Shown here piece by piece: positions 35,209 through 47,365 of a stretch of 64,000 nucleotides of DNA. Origin of the DNA: Linanthus parryae (lineage: Eukaryota; Streptophyta; Magnoliopsida; Ericales; Polemoniaceae); assembly GCA_023055425.1 (NCBI GenBank), contig JALGPY010000001.1:117037057-117101056 (forward strand), given 5' to 3'. The notes under the pieces are model-generated. The model saw only the letters and a program-made list of their open reading frames with translations, was not told the origin of the DNA and did no database searches. Position 1 is the first letter of the stretch. Each line of letters starts with the position of its first letter. The position numbers and the translations under genes were made by a program.

Positions 35209-37382
35209 AGGTGCGCGGGGATACCCCCACGTGAGCATGGGGATATCCCTGAGCAAATCAACCAAATCGAGCAGATCCTGGAATTAGATAAACCAACGCC
35301 AGGCGTTTTAGAGGAGAAGCTCAAAGAAGCGCCCGAATGTATGGAAAACAAGCCCAAACCACAGAAGCAGGAGCTAAAGGAGGTATTCCGAAGCCCAAGC
35401 GAAGAAAAGAGGAGGCCAGTCTTTCTGAGTGCAGACCTCACGAGGGAGGAAGAGGAAAGATTACTGCAGCTTCTGACCGAATACAAAGACGTATTTGCAT
35501 GGGAGTACGATGAGATGCCCGGTCTGGACACGAGCATCACCATGCACCGGTTAGATGTAATCCCGGATCCAAACCAATAAAGAAGAGCACAAGAAGCTTT
35601 AGGCCGGAGCTCAATGTGAAGATCAAGCAAGAAATCATCAAACTTCTGGATGCCAAATTCATCGAGCCAAATCACCATCGTACATGGTTGGCCAACATCG
35701 TGCCTGTAGTGAAGAAGAATGGGCAACTTCGCATTTGTGTGGACTTCCGACCTTAATCGTTTCTGTCCAAAAGATGATTTTCCGCTTCCCAACATCGATT
35801 TACTTATCGATTCGATCGCGGGTCATCGCATGTTCAGCTTATGGACGGCTTCATTGGGTACAACCAGATCAAGATGGACCCCGAAGATGCATGGAAAACC
35901 GCGTTCATCACTCCGGTGGGAGTCTTCAATTACACAGTTATGCCTTTTGGCCTCAAGAACGCAGGCGCAACTTATCAGCGAGCCATGATGGCCCTGTTCC
36001 ATGATATGATGCACAAAGAAGTATAATTCTACGTTGATGACTTGGTAGTCAAGTCCAAAGAAGAGGCGGACCACCTGGGGGATTTGCGGAAAGTCTTCAA
36101 CAGATGCAGAAGCTTTCAATTAAAGATGAATCCCATGAAGTGCGCATTCGGATTAACATCGGGGAAATTCTTGGGATGTGTGGTACATCGTTAAGGAATA
36201 GAGCCTGATCCCGCGAAAGTATCGGCCATCACTAGCATGACGGCACCGCACAACCAGAGTGCCTTGAAGACCTTCTTGGGAAAGCTATCCTATCTGCGAA
36301 GGTTCATCCCGGCGATCGCCAAAATCACATTCTGTTTCAGCAATCTCCTCAAGAAGGATACCGTATATGACTGGACTGCAGAGCACGAAGCTGCGTTTGG
36401 AAAGCTAAAGGACCTGTTGACATCGTCAAAGGTAATGATCGCACCCCAGCTCGGATCACCGCTCTTGCTGTATCTGACGTCGACGAAGAGGTCTATAGGG
36501 GAATTCCTGGCTCTAGAGTATGAGGGGCAAGAAAGGCCGATCTACTACATTTCTCGCATAGTGCAGCCAGCAGAATCAAGGTACACGGACATCGAGCGTC
36601 ATTGCCTTGCCCTATTCTTTGTAATAGAGAAGTTAAAGAACTATTTTGCTTCGCACAAAGTGGTGGTGGTCACAAAGAGTGATCCTATACGGTATCTTTT
36701 GACTCACACTACTCCTGGGGGAAGACTGGCAAAATGGTATATGACCATTTCCCAGTACGACATCACATGCGTTCGACCCCGGGCAATCAAATCGCAAGCG
36801 GTGGTGGATTTGCTAGCACAGTTCCCTGATAATAGTTATGAGCCTGTAATTGAGGAGGAACTGGAGGGTCCTGAGATCTATGCAGTTGAGTTGCCTTATT
36901 GGACGCTCGATTTCGACGGGTCGTCAACAAGGAAAGGTGGAGGCATCAGGATAGTCTTGACCAAACCCGATGGAGAGGTCATACAGATGTCCGCAAAGCT
37001 TGACTTCGCAGTCACCAACAACGAAGCAGAGTATGAAGCTCTCATCGCAGGTCTTCGCGCAGCGAGGGAACTAGAAGTAAGCAATTTGACGGTTATGGGG
37101 GACTCCAAGCTAATCGTCAAACAAGCCTGGGGCGAGTATGGTTTGAAGGAGATAAACCTATTGCCCTACCGGACCTTGGTACAGAAACTGGTGCGGCAGT
37201 TCTGCGATGTCAGGTACGAGCACAAACCCAGAGCGGACAATAGGCATGTTGATGCTTTAGCTACCTTGGGATCCAAGGTTAGTGCGGATAAATGTCCCCC
37301 GAGAATTTCGATTGAAGTGCGAACGTCCTCGGCGTTGACAGAGGACGCGTGCGACGACGAATGCATGGATGATGCGGACTAG
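35209..37382 (+). pseudogene. E3 pol: RT, RNase H and archaeal RNase H, heavily broken
   Basis: The order is the same as in E2. Breaks seen: a frameshift at about 35570 (DPNQ stop), a frameshift at about 35745 (after ICVDF), one at about 35840 (FSLWTA), a stop at 36024-36026 just before FYVDDLVVKS, a stop at about 36193 (CAA to TAA), and a stop at 37381 (TGG to TAG). The RNase H and aRNH part is open from 36237 to 37380 (LDFDGSSTRKGGG, NNEAEYEALIAGL, GDSKLIVKQ, NRHVDALA; the Ala before Asp is Val here). This RT cannot be made as one protein. Confidence 0.88.
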
Positions 37383-37394
37383 AGAAAGTCAATA

Positions 37395-38941
37395 TTGCGT
37401 GCCATCGCAGAAGGAACGAGCAACGAAAACTGGGCATCCACAAAGGGGTATTGCGTACATGACAATACCCTCTACTACAAAGGCCCTGGCGGAATACTCA
37501 TGCGATGCGTCTCACAACAGGAGGGACAAGCGCTGTTAGAAAAGATTCACCAACATACTTGTGGCGAAAGTGAGGTGTCTATCTATCGAAAAGCCCAGAG
37601 GTATGGGATTCATTGGCCGGACATGTCAATGGCCGCAGCATTGATCCAAGGAAATTGCGAGAGTTGCGCACTGATCAAGGACTCTTTATCAATTGCTCTG
37701 GTCGATGATGATGTGGATTGGAGGAAGCCACTCTTTGACTTTCTCACGCAAGGCATTGTGCCTGAGTCGAGAAAAGAGGCCGAGAAACTAAAAAGGAAAG
37801 CGGCAAGGTATGTGGTGCAAGAAAATATACTTTGGCGAAGGGGCCACGAAGGTAACCTGCTGCAATGCCTAGACACCAAGGAAGCACAAGAGGTGATGGA
37901 CCTCTCTCATCAAGTGGAACATCAGGGAGGTGCGAAGTTATGCAGACAGCTCCTCACAGTCGGTTACTTCTGGCCCACCATGGAAATAGATTGTCGCGCT
38001 AAAATAAGAAGGTTCCAGGAGTGCCAATTCAAAGGCAACCCAGTGCATGCTCCTGCTGTAGAACTACATGCGTTGGGAACACCATGGCCGTTCCATACTT
38101 GGGCTTTGGATTTTGTTGGTCCCATCCGACCAACCTCGCACGGGAACCAGTTCATTCTCACCGCGACCGAGTTGTTCACTAAGTGGGTAGAAGCAATACC
38201 ACTGAAGACAGCAAATGCGCTCGCTGTAGTCCATTTCATCCAAGAGAACGTCATATGCAGGTTTGGGATTCCTAACACAATTCTCTCGGATAATGGTACC
38301 CCCTTCGTCAATCGCAAGGTAGCTGCGAAGCTAGCGGAGTACAACATAAGGCAGATATGCTCTACCCCCTACTATCCGAAAGGGAATGGCCAAGAGGAGG
38401 CAACCAACAAGACGCTGTTGAGAATCTTGAGTAAGATGGTTGCAGATGACCACAAGAAATGGGCTGATTCTTTGAACATAGCCTTGTGGGCGTATCGAAC
38501 TTCTCCGAGTACGCCCACAGGAGTCTCCCCATTTCTTTTATGTTATGGAGCTGAAGCTGTGGTACCTGCGGAGGTGAAATCAACTCTGCAAGGTTGGCCT
38601 TCCATGCACTATATGAGAACCAACGCGATCACGACTTGGTTCTGTTAGAAGAAAAGCGGGAGCAGGCTAAACGGACTAACAAGCGATATCAGGAAAGGAT
38701 CGCTCGCGCGTGCAACAAGACAGTCCAACGCCAAGATTTCGCAGTTGGGGACCTGGTCTTGCGCGCATCGGATCATTGCATGCGAGAGGCGGCTCATCTA
38801 AAATTCGCAGCCAACTGGGAAGGACCCTTCGAAGTCAAAGAAGTCTTTGACAGTGGCTACTGCAACATACAAAGGCTACATGGGACGGCCTCAACCCCAA
38901 GTTCAGTAAACATGCGCTGGATTAAGAAGTATTATCCTTAA
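37395..38941 (+). pseudogene. E3 integrase
   Basis: The open frame at 37395-38648 carries the zinc domain (HQVEHQGGAKLC at about 37910; the expected CQEC reads FQEC here, one Cys lost), Asp in ALDFVGPI, Asp in LSDNGTPF and Glu in GQEEATNK. Here the codon that is a stop in E2 is Tyr. A frameshift at about 38578 separates the last part (38594-38941), with FAVGDLVLRA, WEGPFEV and WIKKYYP. Confidence 0.88.
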
Positions 38942-39149
38942 CTCCTCTTATTACATGCGTTAGATTACAATGCCTACTTTATGCTCTGTATTGCTAAAGA
39001 TTCATGCATCTTCTCTCCCATACGAGGGAATTGTAATCTCACCTCTCCCATATGAGAGTGTTCTATAATAAAAGACTTCTCCCAAATGGGAAGAACTTTA
39101 TGATTTCAGCTGTCATTATCGCTTTATTTATTTCTTCATTTCTCAATAG

Positions 39150-39650
39150 CGAAAGCCCATCCGCCGTGATGGCAACATTAAGTAAATATGATCTTAAGCG
39201 ATCTCTAAGCCCATCCGCCGTGATGGCAGCACCATTCGAATATGATCTTAAATGATCTTTAAGCCTATCTGCCATGATAGAAGCACCATGCGAATATGAT
39301 CTTAAATGATCTTTAAGCCTATCTGCCATGATAGCAGCACCATGCGAATATGATCTTAAGTGATCTCTAAGCCTATCTGCCATGATAGCAGCACTATGAT
39401 CTTAAGTGATCTTTAAGCCTATCTGCCATGATAGCAGCATTATGATCTTAAGTGATCTTTAAGCCTATCTGCCATGATAGCAGCACTATGCAAATATGAT
39501 CTTAAGTGATCTCCAAAGCCTATCTGCCGAGATAGCAGCCGTACTTGAGTCTAATCTTAAGCGATTTTCAAGCCTATCTGCCAAGATAGCAAAGCTATGC
39601 AAATGCGATCTCAAATGATTTAAAAACTCATCTGCTAAGATAGCAGTTCT
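39150..39650 (+). repeat. E3 tandem-repeat array, about 54-bp unit
   Basis: About nine units related to those of E2. Each has CTATC-N6-GATAG and GATCTTAA-(G/A)TGATC. Some units lack part of the CGAAATATG-type spacer (39390-39480). It is shorter than the E2 array. Confidence 0.9.
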
Positions 39651-41023
39651 CATGAGTGATGCTTAACCTGCAAAACTATCTATTGGGTAGCAAATTATAG
39701 CCACAAAGTGCGAATATGACACTGCAAAAGGTGAAGCTTGCCCATACGTATGCGAGTGTTGCAATTTGTTGTGACAAAAACAGCAAATCATACAAAACGA
39801 TTTATTATTATGAGTCAAAACGACTTACAAATTATCTGTCTAGATAGCAGCTTACAAGCGAAAAAAAGCTCAGACTGAGCTAATTACATGGCCAACATGG
39901 CTTACAATTCATCTAGATAGCAGCTTACACGCGAAAGTTACATAGAAGGGAAATCCTTACTGTAAAAGGATCGGCCTATTGATCCTACATGCGACCAAAG
40001 ATCTGTAGCAAGTAGGGTGTTCCTATAAAACGAACGGCCAACTAACGCTACAAGAGCTATGCAACGCTATCTTCAGGATCTCAGGATCTGACAAGGCCTC
40101 TGTCTGATCATCACCCCAAGAGATGTGCCTGAGGAACCACCTGTTCCGGCGTATGCGGCGGTGAAGAACAGGGAAGCAGCAACTCCTGGGGCAAGAGGCT
40201 CCTTGTCCACGGAGACGAGCACGATGGCTCGCCACCCCGAGTTCAAGAACGTGGTGGCGAATGATTATCCTCCGGGAAAGCTAGAGGAGAAATCCGCCGT
40301 TCATTACAAATCGGTAAGAAGGTCAGTACGGCGCTGCACCTCGCCGGGAGGCGGCCGGAAACACGACCTGCAAACATAATAGACGAAGAAAATTCTTCGA
40401 GCAAGCATGACACATTATGTGCATCTTCTTTATGATGGTTATGAAGATCAATAAGCCTCGTAAAGAAGATCTTGGAAGCTATTTCTATGGCACAAAGCAC
40501 AAACTCAGGTTTCACAACTTGAAGTTTCCATGAATCAACGAAAGACAAGCGTTGAGGCCAGCAGTCCTAGGGACTCATGGCAAGCCACATTGTGGGATGA
40601 AGAACCCAAGTAGCAGAAGGCAGGGTTTATATAGACCCAGTTGAGACTCTTCAGTTGCTTAGCTAAGTCAGCAAAACTTGGAAAAGGGGTAAGCATCAAT
40701 CACTTACGCCTTGATAAAGGCAACATTCAATTACCCTACTAAAGGCTACGACGATTCGGTACCGTATCCTAATTAATGACGGAAGGTCATGATACGGATG
40801 GACTTCCCAAGGAAGGCGTGCTTATCTGATAAGCAATTAGCGCGAAAATCAAGGCATGATATCGCTAGCTGATGTCATAATTGATACGCACAAAGATATT
40901 CGAAGCAAATCCCGGGAAGGGCAAAACGGGCATTCAAAGCCTTGATTAAAAAAAGGGGGGGAGAAACCCTACCAACATTACAATAATGTTTTAACATTTT
41001 GTTCAAAACAAATTTGTTATTGT
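39651..41023. other. E3 spacer between repeat array and antisense gene
   Basis: About 1.4 kb related to E2 18021-19142, with an additional stretch at about 40690-40980 that has no match there. No supported protein frame on either strand. Confidence 0.6.
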
Positions 41024-44000
41024 TCAAAATAAGCCTTTGACCAGGGAGTCATCAGGAGTAAACTGACGTGACAAATTTGCCACTTGCTCCACTTCTCGCT
41101 TCAACTGCTCGTAGTTGGCGCACATTTCATGGAAGAGCTTCACAGCCTCTTCAGCTTTCTGCTTTTGCTGCTCCACCTTCTGCTCCTTAGCTGCGAGGTT
41201 ATGGAAGTCGCGCTTCAAATTCACAGCCGCGCGAATCTGGGTGACTCTGTTGATAAGATACCCAAAGCCCAGCTTGCCCTGAACTTTGGCTTGAAGGTTT
41301 TGACACATGCCGAAAAGCAACTGCGCGCTCTAAGGAGAGATGGTCGCAGGTGTGGCCGCAGACAGCTGCTCAAAAATCCAGATGGCTTCAGTCAAAAACA
41401 GCCTCCTGTCGAAAGGCTCTATCTCCATAGACCTCACAAATGATCGAGGATAGGAGAGACGCATCTGAACCAGCCAGTCCACATCAGCTTGCTTCAACCC
41501 TAAGCAATGTTAAATCAAGTTAGAATATCGAGCTTGTAAATGAAGAATACAAGATGCGAACAACAATCGTAGCGTACCAGTTCCTTCAAGGATCTCGCGC
41601 AAAGAAGGAATGCGCATTGCTGGGGCAGCTGAAGACTGTCCTCGCTCCATTGCTCTCCTATTAGCTGCGAGCTCTGGCTCCTCATAGTTGGCAGGAAGGG
41701 TATAAGCCGCACTAGGTGCGATTGCAGCTCCTACCTGCGAACTCCAAAAGCTCCATGCAGGAGGAATCACTGGAGGCTCAGTCCTTGCTGGAGGCATGGC
41801 AACAGTAGAAGTTGCAGCTCGATTAGGGATGCCTTCGGATGCGAAAGCCTCAGCAGCATCTGCTTCTGTTTCCTCAGCAGCAGCATTGGTATCTTCCTCC
41901 ATCAGCACGGTGTCAGCTTTGGCATCATCAGAAACTTCAATGATGTCCTCGAAGGGCTCTCCCGCATACTCGGCAGCTGCGCTGGGCTTCTCGGTATGAG
42001 AACTTGGCACCGGGACATAAGATGCAGAAGGATAACTCCTCTGTCCCAGCATGGCTTCATCAGCATTACCTGCGATACAAGACAGGATGATGTGAGGTAA
42101 CTCGTGTCAAACAATATTTTATTATTATAAACCAAGAGCGAGCACCTCCACGCGTATGTGGGATTGCAGCATCTGCGTCATAGGCTAAGGACACGGAACC
42201 ATGTCCTATTAACGTATCTTCATTAAGCATATCTTTAAGTTGAGCGTGACCTGGGGCGCGAAGAAACCAGTCATGATAATGTTTGGGTTATTAAGCCTAG
42301 TTCACAAATGTTTTTCAAATGATTACCTGAAGGTTCACCGCACTTGCTTACTAGCCAGCGGCGAATGTCAGCTTTTGATAAGCCATGCTTTAATGCACCA
42401 ACAATCACATCTCGGTAAGTTACTGCAAGATTAAAAATCTCACCTTCGTTACCGCCTGCGATCTCTTAGAAGTCCGCTTGGACTTGCTCTAGAGCAGCCG
42501 CATCTTCTTCTGAAGCCGCATCCTCCTCATCGGCTGGAGGGGACGCATCTTCTGGAACCACGTTTCCCTCATTGGTTGGACGCACCAAGTCGTCGACGTG
42601 TTGCTCTTCCAGGCTCCTTTGCTTTAAGCGTTCAATCTCTTCTTCTTCTCGCTTCCTTCTTCTTTCAGTAGCCTCCGTAGCTGTTCTCATGGACTCAGCA
42701 AGGATGTCCTCGTCTATGGTTTCGTTGGAAACACCAGAGTGAGAACCCCTCTGCCTCTTTTCCAAAAGGCCGCTGATGGTCTCATCATCATCATCTGCAA
42801 AAGAACAAACTGTTCAGCCAAGATTGCGAAAGCTAAGATAATGAGAAGAGAAGTACGATTGAGATACCTCCCGACTCTGCCTCTTGTATCTCATCTCTCT
42901 CTCCTTCTCTGACATCTTCGACTCTTTCTTTATCATTATCTCTTTCTCTCGCCTCCCTTCTCTCTTCCTCCTCTTCCTCCTGACAAAATGGAACAAAGGT
43001 CTCCACTGCGAGCTCTTTCCGCGCCTTGCTTGGCGTGCGACCCTTACCTTTGTCCTTGGAAGCGAGGGATCTCGCAGGAGGGTAAGTTGGAGCACTCCTA
43101 GGGGAAGAGATTATGATTCCCCTCTTCCTTGGTCTCTTCGCCCGTGGAGCAACAGTTGCTGGGGGAGAAGGATCATCCCTGGGTGGAGACAAAGCTGGAG
43201 TATTGTCTATCAGCAAGTCAGCAAAAACATCCATGACTTGGCGAATACGGGCTTCGACTGCGGGAGCCATTCTCATTGCTAGTCGAACTGGTTCACCTTG
43301 TCTTCTCGCAGTAACAATGGTGGTGATCAGCGACTTGGAGCGCTCACCAGATGCAAACCTCCTCACATAGCACTAAACAGAAAATGGAGCATAAGTTTCG
43401 ACACATCGGAACAAGGAAACTTAACGCGTGCGAAGGAGATTGTTTACCTTGGCAAAATCTTCGCTGTATTTTTGATGATATGCGAATCACCTTTCTTAAC
43501 TGCGGCCATCTTCTCTTCAAGGATGGTGGAGGGACACAAGTGATTCTCGTGGTCCAGCAACGAATAGCAGCCATATTGGGTGTCGTCAAGGCTACAGTTG
43601 GGACGAAAAGGGAAATAATTTCTCTTGATCACAGGAGCTCTGCTTGGCCGAGGGGTTGACTGCGTCTCAAACCTTGTCTGCTGGGTATTCCGATAAGCGA
43701 CCCAGTTCCTGGAGTAGCCACCCTCGCGGTTACCTGAGGGTTGCTCAAAGGGAAGGTTGCTCCTTAAGATTGTTCTGCACTCTCCAGACAGTAGTCGCTT
43801 GTAGCAGCCTCTTATGATAGACTGCGGCCAGATCGAGGGTGCCACTGCATCAAAGCCAAACTGGGGAGAAACGCGAGTAGGATCGACATCCACGGTGATT
43901 CTCTCGTACCTAGGGGTGAGCTCGCGAACATGCTCCGCAAGAGTAGGAAGAGAACCTCTGAGACACCAGCAGAAGAATTCGCGGTAGCGCTCGTGGAAAT

Positions 44001-45330
44001 GCTTCTCACCCTCGAAAAGAAGATCTTCCGAGAAAGCAACAGCCTTGGAAGGATACAGTTTTGGGAACCATCGCACATTCTCGGCGCGCGTGGCATAAGG
44101 CCTAGCTGTAAACTCGGTGCGATCGTCGCATACCAGGCTCCAGGTGCACTTGGGAAAGTGAGTTCCAAACCATCTTGCAGCCCTGCCACTGTTACGCTCT
44201 TCCTCCGCACCCGGGACACACCACTTACTGGGCTTAGAAGGAACAGGAGCATAAGAGGGCCATCGCTCGAAGACCCACATAGTCAGGAAGGCAATATTGA
44301 CATAGGTCAGCACATCGAGGCGACCGCGCGAGTCCTTGGTTGCTACAACCATTTGATCCAACCTATGGTACAGGGTGCCCAAGACAAGAGGCCCAAGTGC
44401 GACCTTTTGACCAAGGGTCAGTTTTACAGCAAGAGGAAGGACGTGATAAAAGACCCCATCATGCGGATGGTCATCGATCAAATATCTCGACAACCAGGCG
44501 CAGAGAAAAGCACATAGGGTCAAATGATAGCCCTTGCCATTCACATAATTTTTAGCCCTGGGGTTCTGGCTCAGAAGTTTCTTGGTGATACTACTACTCG
44601 CATAATCGCGGAAGAAGTATTGCACCCACTTGCCCCAAGTGTTCTTCGCAGACGTATCAACCAGTTGCCAGTCGGGAAGTAGCTCCGCAGGTGTCCACCG
44701 GGTGGAAATTTTCTTCACCTCTGACAAGCACTCCTCCATCTGCTTGTACAAAGCAAGCTCTGCATCAGTCCTCAAGGGACTCAGAGGATCCACCTCACCC
44801 ACAGGACACAGATCATACAGCATGTGTACATCTTCAAGAGTGGGAGCAGCCTCGAACTCAGAAAAGTGGAATGTGTGAGTCGCAGGCGAGTAACGCGAGA
44901 GAAGGTTTAGAAGCATGGACTGGTCCAGCTTCACGGCGGCACCCTTCATAGCACGAACTGCAAAATATATGCCAGCATCGTTCAAAGCAATGGCATGATG
45001 GGTCAGTACATGGTCAATCCACTCATCCATAAAGTCCAATTTCTGAACAAACACTTGAGTGGAAATCGCAGTATACGGGAAAAACCCATTTTCGACCCCC
45101 AATCGAACCACATCCTTGGAATCGATCAATTCGAGCATGGCCGCATTTACAGGAGGAGTCAGTGTTTGCAATTCTTCAGCAGGAACGGGGGTTGGCAGGT
45201 TCTTCACATTAACCCTAGCATGGTAAAAGTCTTTACCACCCAGATAGGGGGCTTTCCGCCATAAGGTCAGGGGAAGATCATGTATTTCTTCGACCTCTTT
45301 AACGGGTTTGGTTCCTTTTGTCTTTGCCAT
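41024..45330 (-). pseudogene. E3 antisense gene: PMD protein, five exons, nearly intact
   Basis: On the minus strand, the exons are 45330-43448, 43372-42868, 42794-42146, 42069-41578 and 41499-41024, all with GT-AG introns of 73-78 bases at the same positions as in E2. Exon 1 is fully open: about 628 codons starting MAKTKGTKP, with the PMD domain (THTFHFSEFEAAPTLEDVH, LCAFLCAWLSRYLIDD, LTMWVFERWPSYAP). It is the better model of the two copies. Exon 3 has a stop at about 42468 and exon 5 one at about 41328. Exon 5 encodes a coiled coil (EQKVEQQKQKAEEAVKLF). Start choice: a splice-acceptor-like TTTTCCGCAG lies just before the ATG. The gene runs against pol and ends before the tandem repeats. 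Confidence 0.88.
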
Positions 45331-46124
45331 TCCTGCGGAAAAGCAAGAAAAAAGGGGGGAGAAATACACATGCTTTAGTTTGAATTTCAGAAGTTTCAGT
45401 TTGAAGTTTGAATCTCAGTTCGATTTAGAGCAACGATGCTTTGTCAAATAAAATATGAACGGCTCAGTGTCAATTTTGGGGTTTGAAAGTTCAGAATCGT
45501 TTGCATTACTGGGAATTTCAGAAGCCTCACATTCAAAATTGCTACAATCTGGGGATTAGATCAATTCTGGGTTTGAAGAACAAGGTCTTTTTTGCAGTTT
45601 CCAATGGATAATATGTTTCAAATAGTCATGGGTTTACAGATCCAATACAGTTCAAAGCATATATCGATATGTTAAATAAAATTGAACAAGGCCAACCTTG
45701 TTTTGGTAAAGCTTGCTTGGATGCGCACAGTTGAAGAAGACGATTGACAAGAAAGAATTGATGATTGATTATTTGAATCTGCTCTTCAAGGCTTCCGGGT
45801 ATCATTCACTTTAAGATAAAGAAGTGATGCTTTGCAACAATGGAGAACACAGAGTATTTATCCAAAAACAATGAATGGTTGCGTCCTTTCAGTAGTCGAA
45901 TCGCAACCGTCACCGTCCAATCGCGCAATCACAGGACAAGCTGACGTCACGCCTAAAACCTTAAAAGACCAGACGGCACGACTCTAGGGGTTTTAGGTCA
46001 TAATGGCACGCACGGGGCTGAATTTGCGTGTATTTGAATTGGTGCGTGGCGGTGACGCGTACGTTGGTTCCTGCGCATGGAAGCCTATCCGGTTGTGCGT
46101 CTTCACGCGCAGAAAGGGGGCTAA
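45331..46124. other. E3 region between antisense gene and 3' LTR
   Basis: About 800 bases without a protein frame. It is homologous to E2 23397-24118. It should contain the antisense gene's promoter and leader intron. The polypurine tract GCAGAAAGGGGGCTAA ends at 46124. Confidence 0.65.
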
Positions 46125-46757
46125 TGTAGATAGTGCTTTCTGGACAGGCAGATCTTAGCCACGTGGCGACCATCCATCACACCATAATGTGCTCCACACA
46201 CACTGGATCACCATCCGCGCTGATCCACGTGGGGGCTGCGAGACAGGGCCCTCGCATACCACCGCACGGGACTTGTAGGGACTTAGTGGTTTGGAGGCTA
46301 GAGTAAGTCCTGTCGCGCGCGAGCGACAACCAAGCCCGCGCGCGACGCCTAGTAACTGCTTTTGAGAGATTTATGGCACGAGCTTCATAGACCCGGTCAA
46401 ACCGGTCAAACCCGGTCAACCTTGTAACGGTTCCGGTATACGCGGATAACGTGCTGTAACGGTCCCTATATACGCGGACGAACGTGCCGTTGTGGTTAAG
46501 CTAATTAAGCCGCCATTGATGGGCGCATTAACCACACTACAACGGTCACATTCTCCGTTATATATAGGACGTTAACCCTTCCATAAAAAAGAAGAACGAC
46601 CCGAGATACGCGAAAGCTCTGCCAAAATCCTGTCTCTCTCTCATACAGTACTATTGCCTTACTCTCTCCCTACACACAACCCAACACTTCCTGTGTTATT
46701 TCTATCCTCTGTCCTTGGTGTATATTGAATTCTCTCTGCAAGATTTTCTCGTACACA
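46125..46757 (+). repeat. E3 3' LTR
   Basis: From TGTAGATAGTGC to CGTACACA, direct to the 5' LTR. It is 9 bases longer, through one extra copy of a short CGGTCAAAC unit near 46395. Confidence 0.95.
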
Positions 46758-47350
46758 ATCCCCATTTCTGATGCTATTGCATAGAAAGTTCCAAGAGAGC
46801 TAGTGAATACCTTTGTGGAAACAATTGCCAAACCAGAAAAATTTTGACAGCATAGATGAAATGGTATCACAAGCCTTCTTGGAGAAAAGACAGATAGACA
46901 TAGTGTAAACTAAAATATTTGTTAAGACAGATATAACTAAAGTGTTTTAGCCAAAGAGATTTAGCATGAGGTCATTCCATCCACTACAGATGGAGGAGAC
47001 TTAATTAATAGTATCATTAATTAAGAACTTGTTACTACCTTTAGCATAAAAAAAAAAACTCCTAAGTATTTACCAATACTATCCTGAACCTGGACATCAA
47101 TGGAATTTGTAAATAAAGTTTTATCATCATGGCTGCAGTTGGGGCCGAAGACAAGAGAAGATTTATTGATGTTAATACTCTGTCCTGACTGAGCTGCGTA
47201 ATCAGAAAGCATATTTCTGATGTTAGAGGCAGTATGAGGTTGAATTTGAAAAAAGAGAAGGGTGTCATCAGCAAATTGAAGATGTGAAATGGTATTATAC
47301 CTAGTGTAAGGAATACCAGTGAGCAGATTTTCATTTTCCGCATAATAAAG
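46758..47350 (-). pseudogene. LINE reverse transcriptase fragment
   Basis: On the minus strand, from 47345 down: YNTISHLQFADDTLLFF (the catalytic Asp pair), SDYAAQSGQSININKSSLVF, GKYLGV. After breaks it goes on to MLSKFFWFGN and WNFLCNSIRNG at about 46870-46760, which leads into GLGFKNIQ at 31946 beyond E3. An A-run at 47048-47058 and stops show decay. Confidence 0.85.
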
Positions 47351-47365
47351 AACGCTTATATTGTT
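47351..47365. repeat. Target-site duplication of the LINE, right copy
   Basis: AACGCTTATATTGTT, identical to 30227-30241. Confidence 0.9.

Larger units (their letters stand above)
31948..46757 (+). mobile_element. E3: Tat-lineage Ty3/gypsy element, same family as E2
   Basis: 14.8 kb with direct LTRs of 624 and 633 bp. The gene order is identical to E2, including the antisense PMD gene and the tandem repeat. The sense coding region has many frameshifts and stops. The LTRs differ by about 13 substitutions and one 9-base indel (about 2%). It inserted into a LINE. Confidence 0.93.
30239..47350 (-). mobile_element. 5'-truncated L1-type LINE, split by E3
   Basis: The element is on the minus strand between the two 15-base duplications. 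Its poly(A) tail is at 30239-30250. The RT catalytic box LQFADDTLLFF reads at about 47290-47255, followed by GQSININKSSLVF and GKYLGV. Beyond E3, the frame goes on with GLGFKNIQCFNKALFAKNSW at about 31940, then the zinc-binding domain. Only the region from RT motif C onward is present, so it arrived truncated. It has since decayed. Confidence 0.9.
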
